This document shows, piece after piece, positions 18,228 through 27,712 of a DNA stretch of 64,000 nt. The notes beneath the pieces are model-generated. The model did no database searches and was not told the origin of the DNA. It saw nothing but the letters and a program-made list of their open reading frames with translations. The stretch lies in NCBI GenBank assembly GCA_030158485.1, contig JAOASS010000016.1, positions 267,304 to 331,303 on the forward strand, given 5' to 3'. Origin of the DNA: Pseudobdellovibrionaceae bacterium. Its GTDB lineage: Bacteria; Bdellovibrionota; Bdellovibrionia; Bdellovibrionales; Bdellovibrionaceae. The first letter of the stretch is position 1. Every line of letters starts with the position of its first letter. A program made the position numbers and the translations under genes.

Positions 18228-18252
18228 TTTCGGACCGCGTAAGTGTCCGAAA
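18228..18252. repeat. 8-bp inverted repeat, possible operator
   Basis: TTTCGGAC (18228-18235) and GTCCGAAA (18245-18252) are perfect arms around a nine-base spacer; a related half-site TCCGGAC lies just left (18216-18222). There is no U-run after it, so it is not a terminator. It sits between the FHA-sigma-54 activator and engB, which diverge here. Confidence 0.5.
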
Positions 18253-18304
18253 ATACTTAAAATAATTAAATCTGTAAAAAGAGTGTGGGTCTTTGTTCTA
18301 AGAA

Positions 18305-18333
18305 TTGAGAACTTAAAGTACCTCTGTTAGATT
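18305..18333 (+). promoter_or_regulatory. engB promoter, leaderless geometry
   Basis: TTGAGA (18305-18310), 17 bases, TAGATT (18328-18333) with an extended TG two bases before. The -10 ends five bases ahead of the engB ATG and no SD is present, so the transcript probably starts at the start codon. Confidence 0.6.
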
Positions 18334-18338
18334 CAACT

Positions 18339-18917
18339 ATGCCCTCACAAATTCAGTACATTAAAAGCGCCGTTTTTCCGGAAGATTACCCTTTAACAAA
18401 GTTGCCAGAAATCGCTTTTGCAGGAAGGTCAAATGCTGGAAAATCCACGCTCATAAACGAAATATGTAATACGAAAATTGCAAACGTCAGTCAGCAACCT
18501 GGAAAGACAAGGCTTCTTAGCTTTTTTGATGTTCGTGAAAAATATATTTTAGTTGATATGCCTGGTTACGGGTTTGCGAAAAGATCGCGTGATGAACAGG
18601 GTGGCTGGGAAAAAATGGTCGAAACTTACGTGAAAGAGCGCGAACAACTCAAGGGACTTGTTCTTGTTATGGACATCAGGCGCGATTGGACAGAAGACGA
18701 AGAAATGATAAAAATGTTTACTGAAGGTGCAGGTGTTCCTCTACTCATTGCTTTGACTAAAATGGATAAAGTTTCAAAGTCTGAAGCTCAGAAACGCTTA
18801 GTGAATATCAAACGAAACACAGGATTGACGGCTGTTTTTCAAGTTTCAAGTTTAAAAAAAGTAGGTCCGGAAGAAATCGAAAAATATCTCTATAAAACTT
18901 GGGTGAGAGGATCTTAA
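18339..18917 (+). CDS. engB: ribosome biogenesis GTPase EngB/YsxC
   Basis: A 192-residue TRAFAC GTPase with G1 GRSNAGKST, the switch-region threonine in QQPGKTRLL, G3 DMPGYGFAKRS and G4 TKMDK, plus the EngB-specific start ALPEIAFAG-like segment (KLPEIAFAGRSNAG). It helps assemble the large ribosomal subunit in the cytoplasm. Length is standard. The stop codon abuts the ATG of kdsB. Confidence 0.95.
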   Translation: MPSQIQYIKSAVFPEDYPLTKLPEIAFAGRSNAGKSTLINEICNTKIANVSQQPGKTRLLSFFDVREKYILVDMPGYGFAKRSRDEQGGWEKMVETYVKEREQLKGLVLVMDIRRDWTEDEEMIKMFTEGAGVPLLIALTKMDKVSKSEAQKRLVNIKRNTGLTAVFQVSSLKKVGPEEIEKYLYKTWVRGS

Positions 18918-19667
18918 ATGAATTTTTGGGCGGTGATTCCTTCCCGATATGGATCGACCCGATTTCCAGGCAAGCCTCTAGCGCTTGTTGCAGGAACTCC
19001 GCTCTTAAAAAGAGTTGTTGATCGAATTCGGAGCGTATCAGGTTTGAAAAGTATTTTAGTGGCGACGGACCATTCTGAAATCAAGTCTCTGTGTGAAAAA
19101 ATAAATGTTGAAGTTATGATGACAGACTCAGATCTTGAGTCCGGCACGGACCGAATTTATCAAGCCTTGTTGAAGACTCAGAATAAAATAAGTTCAGATG
19201 ATGTGGTGATTAACGTTCAAGGTGATGAGCCTTTAATCCCAGCGGCGTGGATTGAAAAAATGATTTCATTATTTCAATCAGACGAAAAAATTAAAATTTT
19301 GACCTTGGCTCATAAGTTAACCCAGGAAGAATTGGCAAACTTGAATAGCGTTAAAGTCATTGTGAATAAAAAAAATCAAGCTTTGTATTTTAGTCGGTTT
19401 CCAATTCCTCACTCAAGGGATATAACAAATCCGCCAATTTCACTTAAGCATGTGGGGATTTATGGTTACCGCTGGAGCACACTTGAAAGTTTTTGCCGTA
19501 CTCCCGTGAGTGATCTTGAAAAAGCGGAAAGTTTAGAACAACTTCGCGCTTTGGATATGGGAATTTCGATTCATGTGATGACGGTCGAAGGATCTACGCA
19601 AGGGGTTGATGTTCCTGAAGATATTCCAAAAGTTGAAAAAATATTAAAGATGGGTGGTTATTCTTAA
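18918..19667 (+). CDS. kdsB: CMP-Kdo synthetase
   Basis: 3-deoxy-manno-octulosonate cytidylyltransferase, 249 aa, activating Kdo with CTP for LPS inner-core synthesis. The nucleotide-binding start [16 protein letters not shown], the GTDRIYQA motif, [12 protein letters not shown] and KHVGIYGYR are all diagnostic. The product fits with kdsD and kdsC nearby, so much of the Kdo route is in one region. It follows engB without a gap, and pyrG starts on its last base, so the genes are probably co-translated. CTP for this step is made by the next gene. Confidence 0.96.
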   Translation: MNFWAVIPSRYGSTRFPGKPLALVAGTPLLKRVVDRIRSVSGLKSILVATDHSEIKSLCEKINVEVMMTDSDLESGTDRIYQALLKTQNKISSDDVVINVQGDEPLIPAAWIEKMISLFQSDEKIKILTLAHKLTQEELANLNSVKVIVNKKNQALYFSRFPIPHSRDITNPPISLKHVGIYGYRWSTLESFCRTPVSDLEKAESLEQLRALDMGISIHVMTVEGSTQGVDVPEDIPKVEKILKMGGYS

Positions 19668-21376
19668 TGAACAAACGAATTTCGACTAAAAAAAGCACTC
19701 GAAAAAAACTACAGCCTAAATTTATTTTCGTAACGGGTGGAGTTGTGAGCTCCATTGGTAAAGGGTTAGCGGCAGCCAGTCTGGGCGCATTACTTGAAGC
19801 TCGTGGTATTAAAGTTAATATCATGAAGTGTGATCCTTACTTAAATGTGGATCCGGGTACTATGTCACCATTACAGCATGGTGAAGTATACGTTACAGAA
19901 GATGGCGCTGAAACTGATTTAGATCTTGGTCATTATGAGCGTTTTACTTCGGCTGTTATGCAACGATCAAATTCAGTCAGTGCTGGTCAAATCTATGACA
20001 CTGTTATTTCACGAGAACGTAAAGGTGATTATCTAGGGGGAACAGTTCAAGTCATTCCTCATATCACGGATGAAATTAAAAATAGAATCTACGATACAGC
20101 TCAGGGATGCGAAGTGATTATCGTTGAAATTGGTGGAACCGTTGGCGATATCGAAGGCCAGCCTTTTTTAGAAGCAATTCGTCAAATGAGAAACGAAGTA
20201 GGCTATCAAAATAGCGCGCTTGTACATGTGACGTATGTTCCTTACATCGCAGCTGCCGGAGAATTGAAGTCAAAGCCAACTCAGCATTCGGTTAAAGAGC
20301 TAAGAGAAATCGGTTTGCAAGCCGATTATTTAGTTTGTCGAAGTGAAAAGTATATTGACGAAAATTTAAAGAAAAAAATTGCCCTTTTTTGTTCCGTTAG
20401 CCCAGAGCGAGTGATTGCGGCTCAAGACTCAAGTACCATTTATGAAGTGCCACTTTCTTTGCATAAAGAAGGATTAGACGAGTCTCTGGTTCATTTTCTA
20501 AACTTGAAAGCAGCAAAAGCTCAGCTTCGAGGCTGGCAAAATATCGTAAAAACACTTAAAACTTCGGATGAAAAAGTAAGAATTGGTGTTGTTGGAAAGT
20601 ATGTCGATTTAAAAGAATCTTACAAGTCTTTGCATGAAGCGATTGTTCACGGTGGACTTGCACACGAATGCAAAGTTGAAATTGTTTATGTAGATTCAGA
20701 AAAGCTAAATGACAGATTAACGGCACAAGCTTTATCTGATGTAAATGCTATTTTAGTTCCAGGAGGATTTGGTTCCCGAGGAGTAGAAGGTAAAATTGCA
20801 GCTATTCGTTATGCACGAGAAAAGCAAATTCCATTTTTTGGAATTTGTTATGGGATGCAATTAGCTGCAATTGAATTCGCAAGAAACGTTTGCGGTATTA
20901 AAGATGCGACAAGTCGTGAATTTGCTGAAAATCAAGATCGTGGAAATTATGTCATTGATTTTATGAATGAGCAAAGAAACCTAGAAAAAAAAGGTGGTAC
21001 GATGAGACTCGGATCTTATTCGTGCACTTTGGCGAAGGGTTCGAAAGCGCATATGATTTATAAATCGAATGTGATCTATGAGCGTCATCGTCACCGATAT
21101 GAATTTAATAATAAATATCGTGATCTATTTGAAAAAAATGGAATGTTAGCTGCTGGAAAAAATAAAGACAGAGATCTGGTGGAAATTGTCGAATTGCCAG
21201 ATCATCCGTGGTTTATCGGAGTCCAATTTCATCCAGAATTTAAATCAAAGCCACTTGATCCGCATCCCTTGTTCAGTCAATTTGTGAAAGCAGCGTTAAA
21301 TCGCAAAAGACTTGTTGAAATGGCAGGAGCTAAGCGAAAGTCTAAAAAAATTGAATTTCAGGCGAGGGTGATTTGA
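19667..21376 (+). CDS. pyrG: CTP synthase
   Basis: Converts UTP to CTP with glutamine as nitrogen donor. The synthetase domain (about 17-285) has [20 protein letters not shown] and [10 protein letters not shown]; the glutamine amidotransferase domain has the nucleophile elbow [11 protein letters not shown] (Cys ~396) and the [11 protein letters not shown]is-Glu pair. A short basic N-terminal extension of about 16 residues precedes the standard start, so the protein (569 aa) is slightly longer than usual. ATG overlaps the kdsB stop by one base; the stop overlaps kdsD. Confidence 0.97.
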   Translation: MNKRISTKKSTRKKLQPKFIFVTGGVVSSIGKGLAAASLGALLEARGIKVNIMKCDPYLNVDPGTMSPLQHGEVYVTEDGAETDLDLGHYERFTSAVMQRSNSVSAGQIYDTVISRERKGDYLGGTVQVIPHITDEIKNRIYDTAQGCEVIIVEIGGTVGDIEGQPFLEAIRQMRNEVGYQNSALVHVTYVPYIAAAGELKSKPTQHSVKELREIGLQADYLVCRSEKYIDENLKKKIALFCSVSPERVIAAQDSSTIYEVPLSLHKEGLDESLVHFLNLKAAKAQLRGWQNIVKTLKTSDEKVRIGVVGKYVDLKESYKSLHEAIVHGGLAHECKVEIVYVDSEKLNDRLTAQALSDVNAILVPGGFGSRGVEGKIAAIRYAREKQIPFFGICYGMQLAAIEFARNVCGIKDATSREFAENQDRGNYVIDFMNEQRNLEKKGGTMRLGSYSCTLAKGSKAHMIYKSNVIYERHRHRYEFNNKYRDLFEKNGMLAAGKNKDRDLVEIVELPDHPWFIGVQFHPEFKSKPLDPHPLFSQFVKAALNRKRLVEMAGAKRKSKKIEFQARVI

Positions 21377-22353
21377 AAGAACAAGTTTTAAAACAAGCGA
21401 TTGAAGTTCTCGAAATTGAAGCGGACGCGATATTTAATTTAAAATCTCGTATCAATGATCAGTTTTATCATGCTGTTGAATTGATTTTTCAATGTCAGGG
21501 AAAGCTTGTTGTGACCGGCATGGGAAAGTCAGGTCATATTGGTCGAAAGCTTGCCAGCACTTTTGCATCAACCGGGACTCCGGCCGTTTTTTTACACCCA
21601 GCTGAAAGTGCACACGGAGATTTGGGAATTTTATCTACGGGTGATGTCGTACTCGCTATTTCTTATGGTGGAGAAAGTCGAGAGTTGGCGACTGTGCTTC
21701 ATTATGTCGCTCGAAAAGGTCTTACGCTAATTGCCATGACAAGCAAAGCCGAATCGACTTTGGGAAAAGCGGCTCAAGTTATATTAGATATTTCAGTTAA
21801 AAAAGAAGCTTGTCCTCACAACTTAGCACCGACAGCAAGCAGCACCGCAACTCTTGCATTTGGTGATGCGTTAGCAATGGGTGTTCTTGTAGCAAAAGGT
21901 TTTGCTCCAAGTGATTTTGCTGAAGTCCATCCTGGTGGGAGCTTAGGTGCTAAATTAGTTCGGGTAGCCGACATTATGCATAAAGGTGACGCGCTTCCGC
22001 TAGTAAATCCTACAACTTCAATAAAGGAAATTGTGGGAAATATGACTCATAAAGACGTTCGGGGTACAGCTGGAGTTCTCAATTCAAATGGTGAACTCAT
22101 AGGCGTTATTACGGACGGAGACATCCGCCGTCGATTAGAAAAATCTCAGGATCCATTAGCTGGAACAGCTGTAGACTTAATGAATTCAAACCCTAAAACA
22201 ATTGATCAAAATGAATTAGCTGAAAAAGCATTGTTTCTGATGGAACAGATGCGAATCCAAACATTATTCGTATTAGATTCACGTTCCACTAGTCCAAAAA
22301 AACCAGTTGGAATTGTTAATTTTCACGATTTATTTGCAGCTAAGGTCAGATAA
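21373..22353 (+). CDS. kdsD: arabinose-5-phosphate isomerase (KdsD/KpsF)
   Basis: The protein joins an N-terminal sugar isomerase (SIS) domain ([36 protein letters not shown]) to two CBS domains at the C-terminus (about 205-326). It interconverts ribulose-5-phosphate and arabinose-5-phosphate, the first committed step to Kdo. The motif [16 protein letters not shown] is typical. Length of 326 aa is standard. A TTG start overlaps the pyrG stop by four bases. It belongs with kdsB and kdsC for LPS. Confidence 0.95.
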   Translation: MKEQVLKQAIEVLEIEADAIFNLKSRINDQFYHAVELIFQCQGKLVVTGMGKSGHIGRKLASTFASTGTPAVFLHPAESAHGDLGILSTGDVVLAISYGGESRELATVLHYVARKGLTLIAMTSKAESTLGKAAQVILDISVKKEACPHNLAPTASSTATLAFGDALAMGVLVAKGFAPSDFAEVHPGGSLGAKLVRVADIMHKGDALPLVNPTTSIKEIVGNMTHKDVRGTAGVLNSNGELIGVITDGDIRRRLEKSQDPLAGTAVDLMNSNPKTIDQNELAEKALFLMEQMRIQTLFVLDSRSTSPKKPVGIVNFHDLFAAKVR

Positions 22354-22431
22354 GTCAGATCAGCCTTATAAAAAATCATTTCATGCATTATTTGGTTTCC
22401 ATACAATTGCAAATCCGATACTTTGTTGCCT

Positions 22432-23910
22432 ATGTCGGAAATCAGACCAATTATTATTCAAGGTGGCATGGGTATCGGTGTTTCTAACTATCGGTTAGCA
22501 AATGCAGTATCTCGAGCTGGTGGGCTAGGTGTTGTTTCGGGAAGTGGACTTAATTCAGTTCTCATACGCCGTCTTCAGGATGGGGATCCAGGTGGTCATT
22601 GTCGCCGCGCGATGTCTGCTTTTCCAATTCAATCTGTTGTTCAAAATATTATTGAAAAGTATTTTTTAGCAGAGGGTCGTAAAGGTGCTGCTTATAAAAG
22701 GGCTCCACTTTTCAGTCCTAAGTTGTCTCAAGAAATTGTAGAACAAACCGTTGTCGCTAACTTTGTCGAAGTTTGGTTGGCGAAAGAAGGTCATTCGGGT
22801 CTTGTAGGTCTTAATCTTTTAGAAAAGATTATTCTTCCGAATATCCCAAGCCTTTATGGCGCAATGTTAGCCGGTGTTGATTACGTTTTGATGGGCGCTG
22901 GTATTCCGCGGGAAATTCCTGGCGTTTTAGATAAATTATCAAACCATGAAGAAGCTTTTTTAAAGCTTCCAACAGACGGAGCCTCTTCGGAAGATAATTT
23001 TAAAGTGATTTTTGATCCTAAAAATTATTTTCAATTTGATAACTGGGCTCCTTTAAAGCGGCCAGAATTTTTAGCGATTGTTTCTTCAGCTGTTCTGGCT
23101 TTGAATTTAGCTAAAAAATCGACAGGCAAAGTGAATGGTTTTATCATCGAACATTGGACAGCTGGCGGTCACAATGCTCCGCCTCGTGGCGCACTTCAGT
23201 TAGATGAATTAGGTCAACCCATATACGGAGCTCGCGATGAAGTTGATTTTGCTAAATTCTGTGAAATGGGTTTGCCATTTTGGCTGGCTGGGTCTTGCGG
23301 CAGTCCTGAAAAAGTAACTGAAGCAATGAAATTAGGAGCTCAAGGGGTGCAAGTCGGAACGGCTTTTGCCTTCAGTGATGAGTCCGGCATGAGCGAATCT
23401 GTTAAAGCTTCTGTTCGCCAAAGATTACAAAAAAATGAAAATGTGACTGTTTACACTGACCCTGTAGCTTCACCATCGGGCTTTCCTTTTAAAGTTATTG
23501 AAAAAGAAAATACTCTTTTTGATAAAAAAGTTTATGAAGCTCGCCCAAGAAAATGTGATTTAGGTTACCTTCGTTCATCTTATAAAAAAGAAGATGGTAC
23601 TTTAGGCCAACGATGCGCTTCTGAACCAATTGATACATACCTTAAAAAAGGTGGAACAATCGAAGACACCGTTGGACGTAAATGTCTTTGCAATGGTTTG
23701 TTTGCAGCAGTTGATCAAGCTCAGTTACAAGATAATGGTTACGTTGAAGCGATTATTATTACTGCGGGTGATGATCTTCAAAGCATTAAACGATTTGTTG
23801 AAAATAAAAATCATTACTCGGCAGCCGAAGTTGTTCAGGTTTTGCAAAGAGCCGCTACGACAATTCAAGCATTTGAAATTAAAAATCATGCACCAGTTGC
23901 GCAGATTTGA
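22432..23910 (+). CDS. nitronate monooxygenase family flavoprotein
   Basis: FMN-dependent TIM-barrel protein of the 2-nitropropane dioxygenase/nitronate monooxygenase family. The N-terminal IIIQGGMGIGVSNYRLANAVS and the flavin-loop HWTAGGHNAPPRG, with GAQGVQVGTAFAFS for phosphate binding, support this. At ~490 residues it is much longer than class I enzymes and has extra cysteines in a C-terminal insert (KCDLGY, RCASEP, RKCLCNG), so it may be a distinct subclass. ATG 22432 is chosen over upstream TTGs; TACTTT lies seven bases before it and no SD is present. It splits kdsD from kdsC and ends in its own terminator. Confidence 0.8.
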   Translation: MSEIRPIIIQGGMGIGVSNYRLANAVSRAGGLGVVSGSGLNSVLIRRLQDGDPGGHCRRAMSAFPIQSVVQNIIEKYFLAEGRKGAAYKRAPLFSPKLSQEIVEQTVVANFVEVWLAKEGHSGLVGLNLLEKIILPNIPSLYGAMLAGVDYVLMGAGIPREIPGVLDKLSNHEEAFLKLPTDGASSEDNFKVIFDPKNYFQFDNWAPLKRPEFLAIVSSAVLALNLAKKSTGKVNGFIIEHWTAGGHNAPPRGALQLDELGQPIYGARDEVDFAKFCEMGLPFWLAGSCGSPEKVTEAMKLGAQGVQVGTAFAFSDESGMSESVKASVRQRLQKNENVTVYTDPVASPSGFPFKVIEKENTLFDKKVYEARPRKCDLGYLRSSYKKEDGTLGQRCASEPIDTYLKKGGTIEDTVGRKCLCNGLFAAVDQAQLQDNGYVEAIIITAGDDLQSIKRFVENKNHYSAAEVVQVLQRAATTIQAFEIKNHAPVAQI

Positions 23911-23914
23911 TTTT

Positions 23915-23942
23915 AAATTCCAAGACATAAGTCTTGGAATTT
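23915..23942 (+). terminator. hairpin terminator after the nitronate monooxygenase
   Basis: Perfect 12-bp stem AAATTCCAAGAC / GTCTTGGAATTT with an ATAA loop, followed by TTCT. It lies four bases after the stop codon. The U-tract is short but the stem is strong. Confidence 0.7.
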
Positions 23943-24040
23943 TCTAACTAATCAAATTATTTTGATTTCACAGCCATTATCTATCGCCTAAGGTCGGGGC
24001 ATCACTTGCCCCATGACGCCAGAGTTCTCAAAATGAGAGG

Positions 24041-24556
24041 GTGGCGATAGATATCCAAAGGTTGAAAAACATTAAGCTTTTAATTCTCGATGTGGACGGT
24101 GTGATGACCGATACCCGCATTTGGCTGGATACAAATGGCCAGTGGCGAAGATTTTATTCAATACGTGATGGTGTTGGAATTATTCGTCTGATTGAAGCGG
24201 GTTACAAACTGGCAGTTATCACGGGGTCAGTGGCCGAAGATATTCAACTTAGAGTTAAGAAGTTGGGAATTCATTATTTTTATGAAGGTGCCCTGGAAAA
24301 AGAAACCTCATTCCAAGATTTAAAAATCAAAACACAATTATCTGCTCAGGAAATGGCTTTTGTCGGAGATGATATTTTTGATATTCCATTGCTGCGTGAA
24401 GTGGGTTTTGCAGCGACTGTTCCCGAAGCTGTTGATGAAGTTAAAGAAGTTGTAGCTTACGTGACAGCTTGTGCTGGCGGCATGGGAGCAGTCAGAGAAG
24501 TTTGTGATGTTATTTTTAAGTATGGGAGCTTATCGAATAAGCTTTTGGAGAAATAA
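24041..24556 (+). CDS. kdsC: Kdo-8-phosphate phosphatase
   Basis: A HAD-superfamily phosphatase of 171 residues that removes phosphate from Kdo-8-P. The catalytic motif LILDVDGVMTDTRIW is typical of KdsC (DxDGVxTD), and the second-Asp region VGDDIFDIPLL and the C-terminal GGMGAVREV are conserved. It lacks a cap domain, as expected. The GTG start is the only upstream option after an in-frame stop at 24014. Its stop is followed directly by the ATG of the first outer-membrane gene, so it appears to head the long Glt/Agl-Lpt transcription unit. Confidence 0.93.
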   Translation: MAIDIQRLKNIKLLILDVDGVMTDTRIWLDTNGQWRRFYSIRDGVGIIRLIEAGYKLAVITGSVAEDIQLRVKKLGIHYFYEGALEKETSFQDLKIKTQLSAQEMAFVGDDIFDIPLLREVGFAATVPEAVDEVKEVVAYVTACAGGMGAVREVCDVIFKYGSLSNKLLEK

Positions 24557-25282
24557 ATGATGAAGTTTAATTATTTACTTTTAGCAGTTGTGATCTCTGT
24601 ATTAGGACTTTCGACTCAGGGAATTGCAGCTTCCGATTTAGAACTGCCGATTGAAGAGCTTGCAAAAGAATCTGTTCTTCCTGTTTTTGATCGATTAGAA
24701 ATTGTTCGTGCTCGTAAAGTTAAAACAGCTGGCAAGTGGGAAGTATCGGGAAATTTTAGTTGGCTGATGTCAGAACCTATATTTGATACAAGCCGTGTTG
24801 GCATGTCCGTTTATAAACACACAGATGAAGAAACTTCTTGGGGTGGTCAGTTTTTCTATTATAGTTCAGGTCTTTCGGAATACTCAAAGCAACTCAAAAA
24901 GCAGTATCGTCTAGATTACAATCGTGCGCCGAAGCCTCAGTATGGAGCGTTTGTTGATTACAATATGAAGCTTTTTTATGGCAAAATGAGTCTTTCAAAA
25001 AATACAACGATGAACACTCATCTCTTGGGTTTGCTCTCGGCAGGCATGACTCAGTATGAAAATCAAATGTATCCAGGAGTCACAGCTGGGGTTGGGTATA
25101 AGTTTTACTTTTCTTCGAATATTTCGTTGCGAACAGATTTGAGACTTTTCATTCACCAAGCGCCGATCCCGTTTAAACAAGGTGCCATTCTTGAAACAGA
25201 TCCTGTGCCTGACAAGAGTTCATTTAAAGAACGAATCCATTACACAAATTTACTTGATATTGGTTTGAATTGGTTATTTTGA
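24557..25282 (+). CDS. outer-membrane beta-barrel protein, GltA/GltB-like
   Basis: The protein has a signal peptide (LLLAVVISVLGLSTQGIAA) and mature start SDLELPIEELAKESVLPVFD, the start typical of the myxobacterial and Bdellovibrio outer membrane beta-barrel family found with gliding-motor genes. Alternating polar/hydrophobic strands follow and the chain ends with LDIGLNWLF, whose last Phe is the usual C-terminal barrel signature. 241 aa. It should sit in the outer membrane as part of the motor. Assignment to GltA or GltB specifically rests on position and family, not alignment. GGAG lies six bases before ATGATG. Confidence 0.75.
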   Translation: MMKFNYLLLAVVISVLGLSTQGIAASDLELPIEELAKESVLPVFDRLEIVRARKVKTAGKWEVSGNFSWLMSEPIFDTSRVGMSVYKHTDEETSWGGQFFYYSSGLSEYSKQLKKQYRLDYNRAPKPQYGAFVDYNMKLFYGKMSLSKNTTMNTHLLGLLSAGMTQYENQMYPGVTAGVGYKFYFSSNISLRTDLRLFIHQAPIPFKQGAILETDPVPDKSSFKERIHYTNLLDIGLNWLF

Positions 25283-25292
25283 GGAGATGCAA

Positions 25293-26108
25293 ATGAAAAA
25301 GATACTTTTGATGCCTTTCATTTTAATTCTTCTGATGTTGGTGCCGCAGGCGCGGTCTCAAGAAAGTGATGTTGAAGAGCTTAACCTGATTCAACTGGAG
25401 TTGGATAAAAAATCTTCACCTGATACGGAAGATGATGAATCAAGTGAGGCTGCGGCTCCAGTTAAGTCATCATCACATGACACAAAATCTCAAGGTGTTT
25501 CTGAAATGACCTATGAAGAGCTCAGTCGTTTATCTGACTTCAAGCAAGTATCAGTGATTCAGCGTCGATATTTACCCAGGACTCAGCGCTTTCAAGCTTT
25601 CATCGGTCCTTCCATGACTTTAAATGATCCGTGGTTCAATGTAATGGGGGCGAGCCTGAAGTTAGGTTACAATCTGACAGAAACTTGGGGAATTGAAGGT
25701 AACTACAGTTTCATGTCGACCGATAAGACAAATGCTTTAAAAGAGCTGAGCCGAGAAAATAATATTACAACAGAAAATTTTGTTTATGTCAAAAATTACT
25801 ATTCTTTAAATCTAAATTGGACTCCGCTTTATGGGAAAATGACTTGGCTCAATAAAAAAATTGTTTACTACGATATTTATTTTAATCTTGGTTTTGGTGC
25901 AACTGAAATTCAAAATGGTAACAAGCAAGATACATTCAGTATTGGTACAGGACAAATTTTTTCAATTTCTAAAGCGTATGCATTTCGTTGGGACATTAGT
26001 TGGAATTTTTTCGATGCTAAGCAAGTTGATACATCACAAGGAACTTATAATAACGTGATAATTTCAGCTGGGTTCAGCTTCTTCTTTCCGGAGGCGAATT
26101 ACCGATGA
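25293..26108 (+). CDS. second outer-membrane beta-barrel protein, GltA/GltB-like
   Basis: A second barrel protein with a signal peptide ending near ARS-QES, an acidic linker (DTEDDESSEA) of about 50 residues and a barrel of ~170 residues (QAFIGPSMTLNDPWFNVMG, ISAGFSFFFPEANYR). It is a paralogue-like companion of the preceding barrel. The pair mirrors gltA-gltB of Myxococcus. ATG 25293 has GAGGAG seven bases before it; the ATG at 25287 is too close. The stop overlaps the next gene (ATGA). Confidence 0.72.
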   Translation: MKKILLMPFILILLMLVPQARSQESDVEELNLIQLELDKKSSPDTEDDESSEAAAPVKSSSHDTKSQGVSEMTYEELSRLSDFKQVSVIQRRYLPRTQRFQAFIGPSMTLNDPWFNVMGASLKLGYNLTETWGIEGNYSFMSTDKTNALKELSRENNITTENFVYVKNYYSLNLNWTPLYGKMTWLNKKIVYYDIYFNLGFGATEIQNGNKQDTFSIGTGQIFSISKAYAFRWDISWNFFDAKQVDTSQGTYNNVIISAGFSFFFPEANYR

Positions 26109-27712
26109 AAAACTTAAGTAAAATATTGATATTTTTATGCCTGTTTGTTACGACTGTTCAATCTGCCCCACTAAAAAAACAGAAAAAACCGACTAAAAAA
26201 ACAGCAACAAAAAGTGCTCAAGTCACAGCTCGTGTCACAAAGCCTTCCGTGGAAAATTCGGCTTTGAAAAGACAGCTTTACCAAGCGTTACAGCTTTCGC
26301 AGTCCGGTGAGTATCAACAAGCTGCGGTTCAGCTTTTTAGTTTAGCTCGTAGATCTGAGTTACAAAATGATCGAGCACAAATAAAATATATTCTAGGTCT
26401 TATGCTTTCGGAAATGAAACTGTATCAGGTGGCAGCTTTTCAGTTTGTTGATGTTATTAGAACTAATAATCAAAAGTATACGAAGCTAGCAATTGAAAAA
26501 CTAGCGTCAGTCGCTGATGACTTGGGTGATGACACTTTAATTAATTATGCTATGTCCCGAGTAAACGTAACCGAAGTGCCAGAGATGAACCGCGATATGA
26601 TTCAGTATCGAATCGGTGAAATTAAAATGCGCGCAAAGAGATTTGATGAAGCGATTCGAAGTTTTTCACAAATTGGTTTAGGAAGTCGTTACTACAGTCA
26701 GGCCCTTCACCAAAAAGGATTGGCATACCTTGAAATGGGTCAGCCTGATTCTGCAATATCAGTATTTCGAACAATGTTTTCTGCGCGAAGAAAAGCTCCC
26801 GTGACTGATACCAATCGAGTTGCTTCACAGCTGGCATTAGCTCGAGCCTTATATCAAAAAAATGATTGGGAAGCGGCCGTTACAGCCTATTCTGAAATTC
26901 CACGAGATCATTTTTTATGGCACGAAGCTCTTTACGAACAAACTTGGGCCATGCTCAGGTCTGCGCGTTTTCGTTCGGCTTTGAGTAACTTTCAGTCGTT
27001 ACAGTCACCTTTTTATGCAGACGATTATAATCCAGAGTCTCTGATTTTACGCTCGATTGTGTACTTGTATATTTGTAAGTACGATGAGATGGAAAAAGTC
27101 TTAAGTTTGTACGAAAAAACTTATGGACCAGCTCGGTCCCAGATTGCGGTCTTTACAAATAATTATGCTAATCCATTAACTTACTATGCAGAAATTGAAA
27201 AGTGGCAATCACTTAAAAAATCACCTGAAGAAAATCGTCCTGCTTTGAAAATCCCTTATATGGTGGCAAATGAAATTTCTCACTCTGGTTTTGTCAGAAG
27301 ATCTCTTCAATATTTGAAACGGCTTGAGGTTGAGAAAAGAGTGATCGAAAGTAATCAAAGTTTACGAAGCACAGGTTTAGGAAAATACGCTATAAAAGTC
27401 ATCAATAACCGTAGTAAGAATACAAAAATTTCTATTGGTGAGAACGCAAAAGTTCAAATGATTAACATGAAGAATGAACTTAAAGATTATACCGAGCAGG
27501 TTTCTTTTGTTCGATATGAAATGATCAGTGCCCAAAAAGAAGTTGTTAAAAAAAGAATTGTTGGGACGAATCTTCCCGAAGCCCAAATTGATGATAATCG
27601 ATCGAGGTCATTCTACATTCAAAATGGTTATCAGTATTATCCATTTGAAGATGAATATTGGTTAGATGAAATTGGAAATTATCACTTTTTGGGGAAATCA
27701 AGTTGTGAGTAA
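26105..27712 (+). CDS. periplasmic TPR-repeat protein, GltC-position
   Basis: A 535-residue exported protein with signal peptide (ILIFLCLFVTTVQSA), a basic KKQKKPTKKTATK linker, then tetratricopeptide-like repeats through ~60-380 (for example QALQLSQSGEYQQAAVQLF and QKGLAYLEMGQPDSAISVF). The last ~100 residues are different and end in a hydrophilic tail. It lies between the barrel pair and the larger TPR protein, where Myxococcus has gltC. Family membership beyond TPR is inferred from order. It should be a periplasmic scaffold. Confidence 0.65.
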   Translation: MKNLSKILIFLCLFVTTVQSAPLKKQKKPTKKTATKSAQVTARVTKPSVENSALKRQLYQALQLSQSGEYQQAAVQLFSLARRSELQNDRAQIKYILGLMLSEMKLYQVAAFQFVDVIRTNNQKYTKLAIEKLASVADDLGDDTLINYAMSRVNVTEVPEMNRDMIQYRIGEIKMRAKRFDEAIRSFSQIGLGSRYYSQALHQKGLAYLEMGQPDSAISVFRTMFSARRKAPVTDTNRVASQLALARALYQKNDWEAAVTAYSEIPRDHFLWHEALYEQTWAMLRSARFRSALSNFQSLQSPFYADDYNPESLILRSIVYLYICKYDEMEKVLSLYEKTYGPARSQIAVFTNNYANPLTYYAEIEKWQSLKKSPEENRPALKIPYMVANEISHSGFVRRSLQYLKRLEVEKRVIESNQSLRSTGLGKYAIKVINNRSKNTKISIGENAKVQMINMKNELKDYTEQVSFVRYEMISAQKEVVKKRIVGTNLPEAQIDDNRSRSFYIQNGYQYYPFEDEYWLDEIGNYHFLGKSSCE

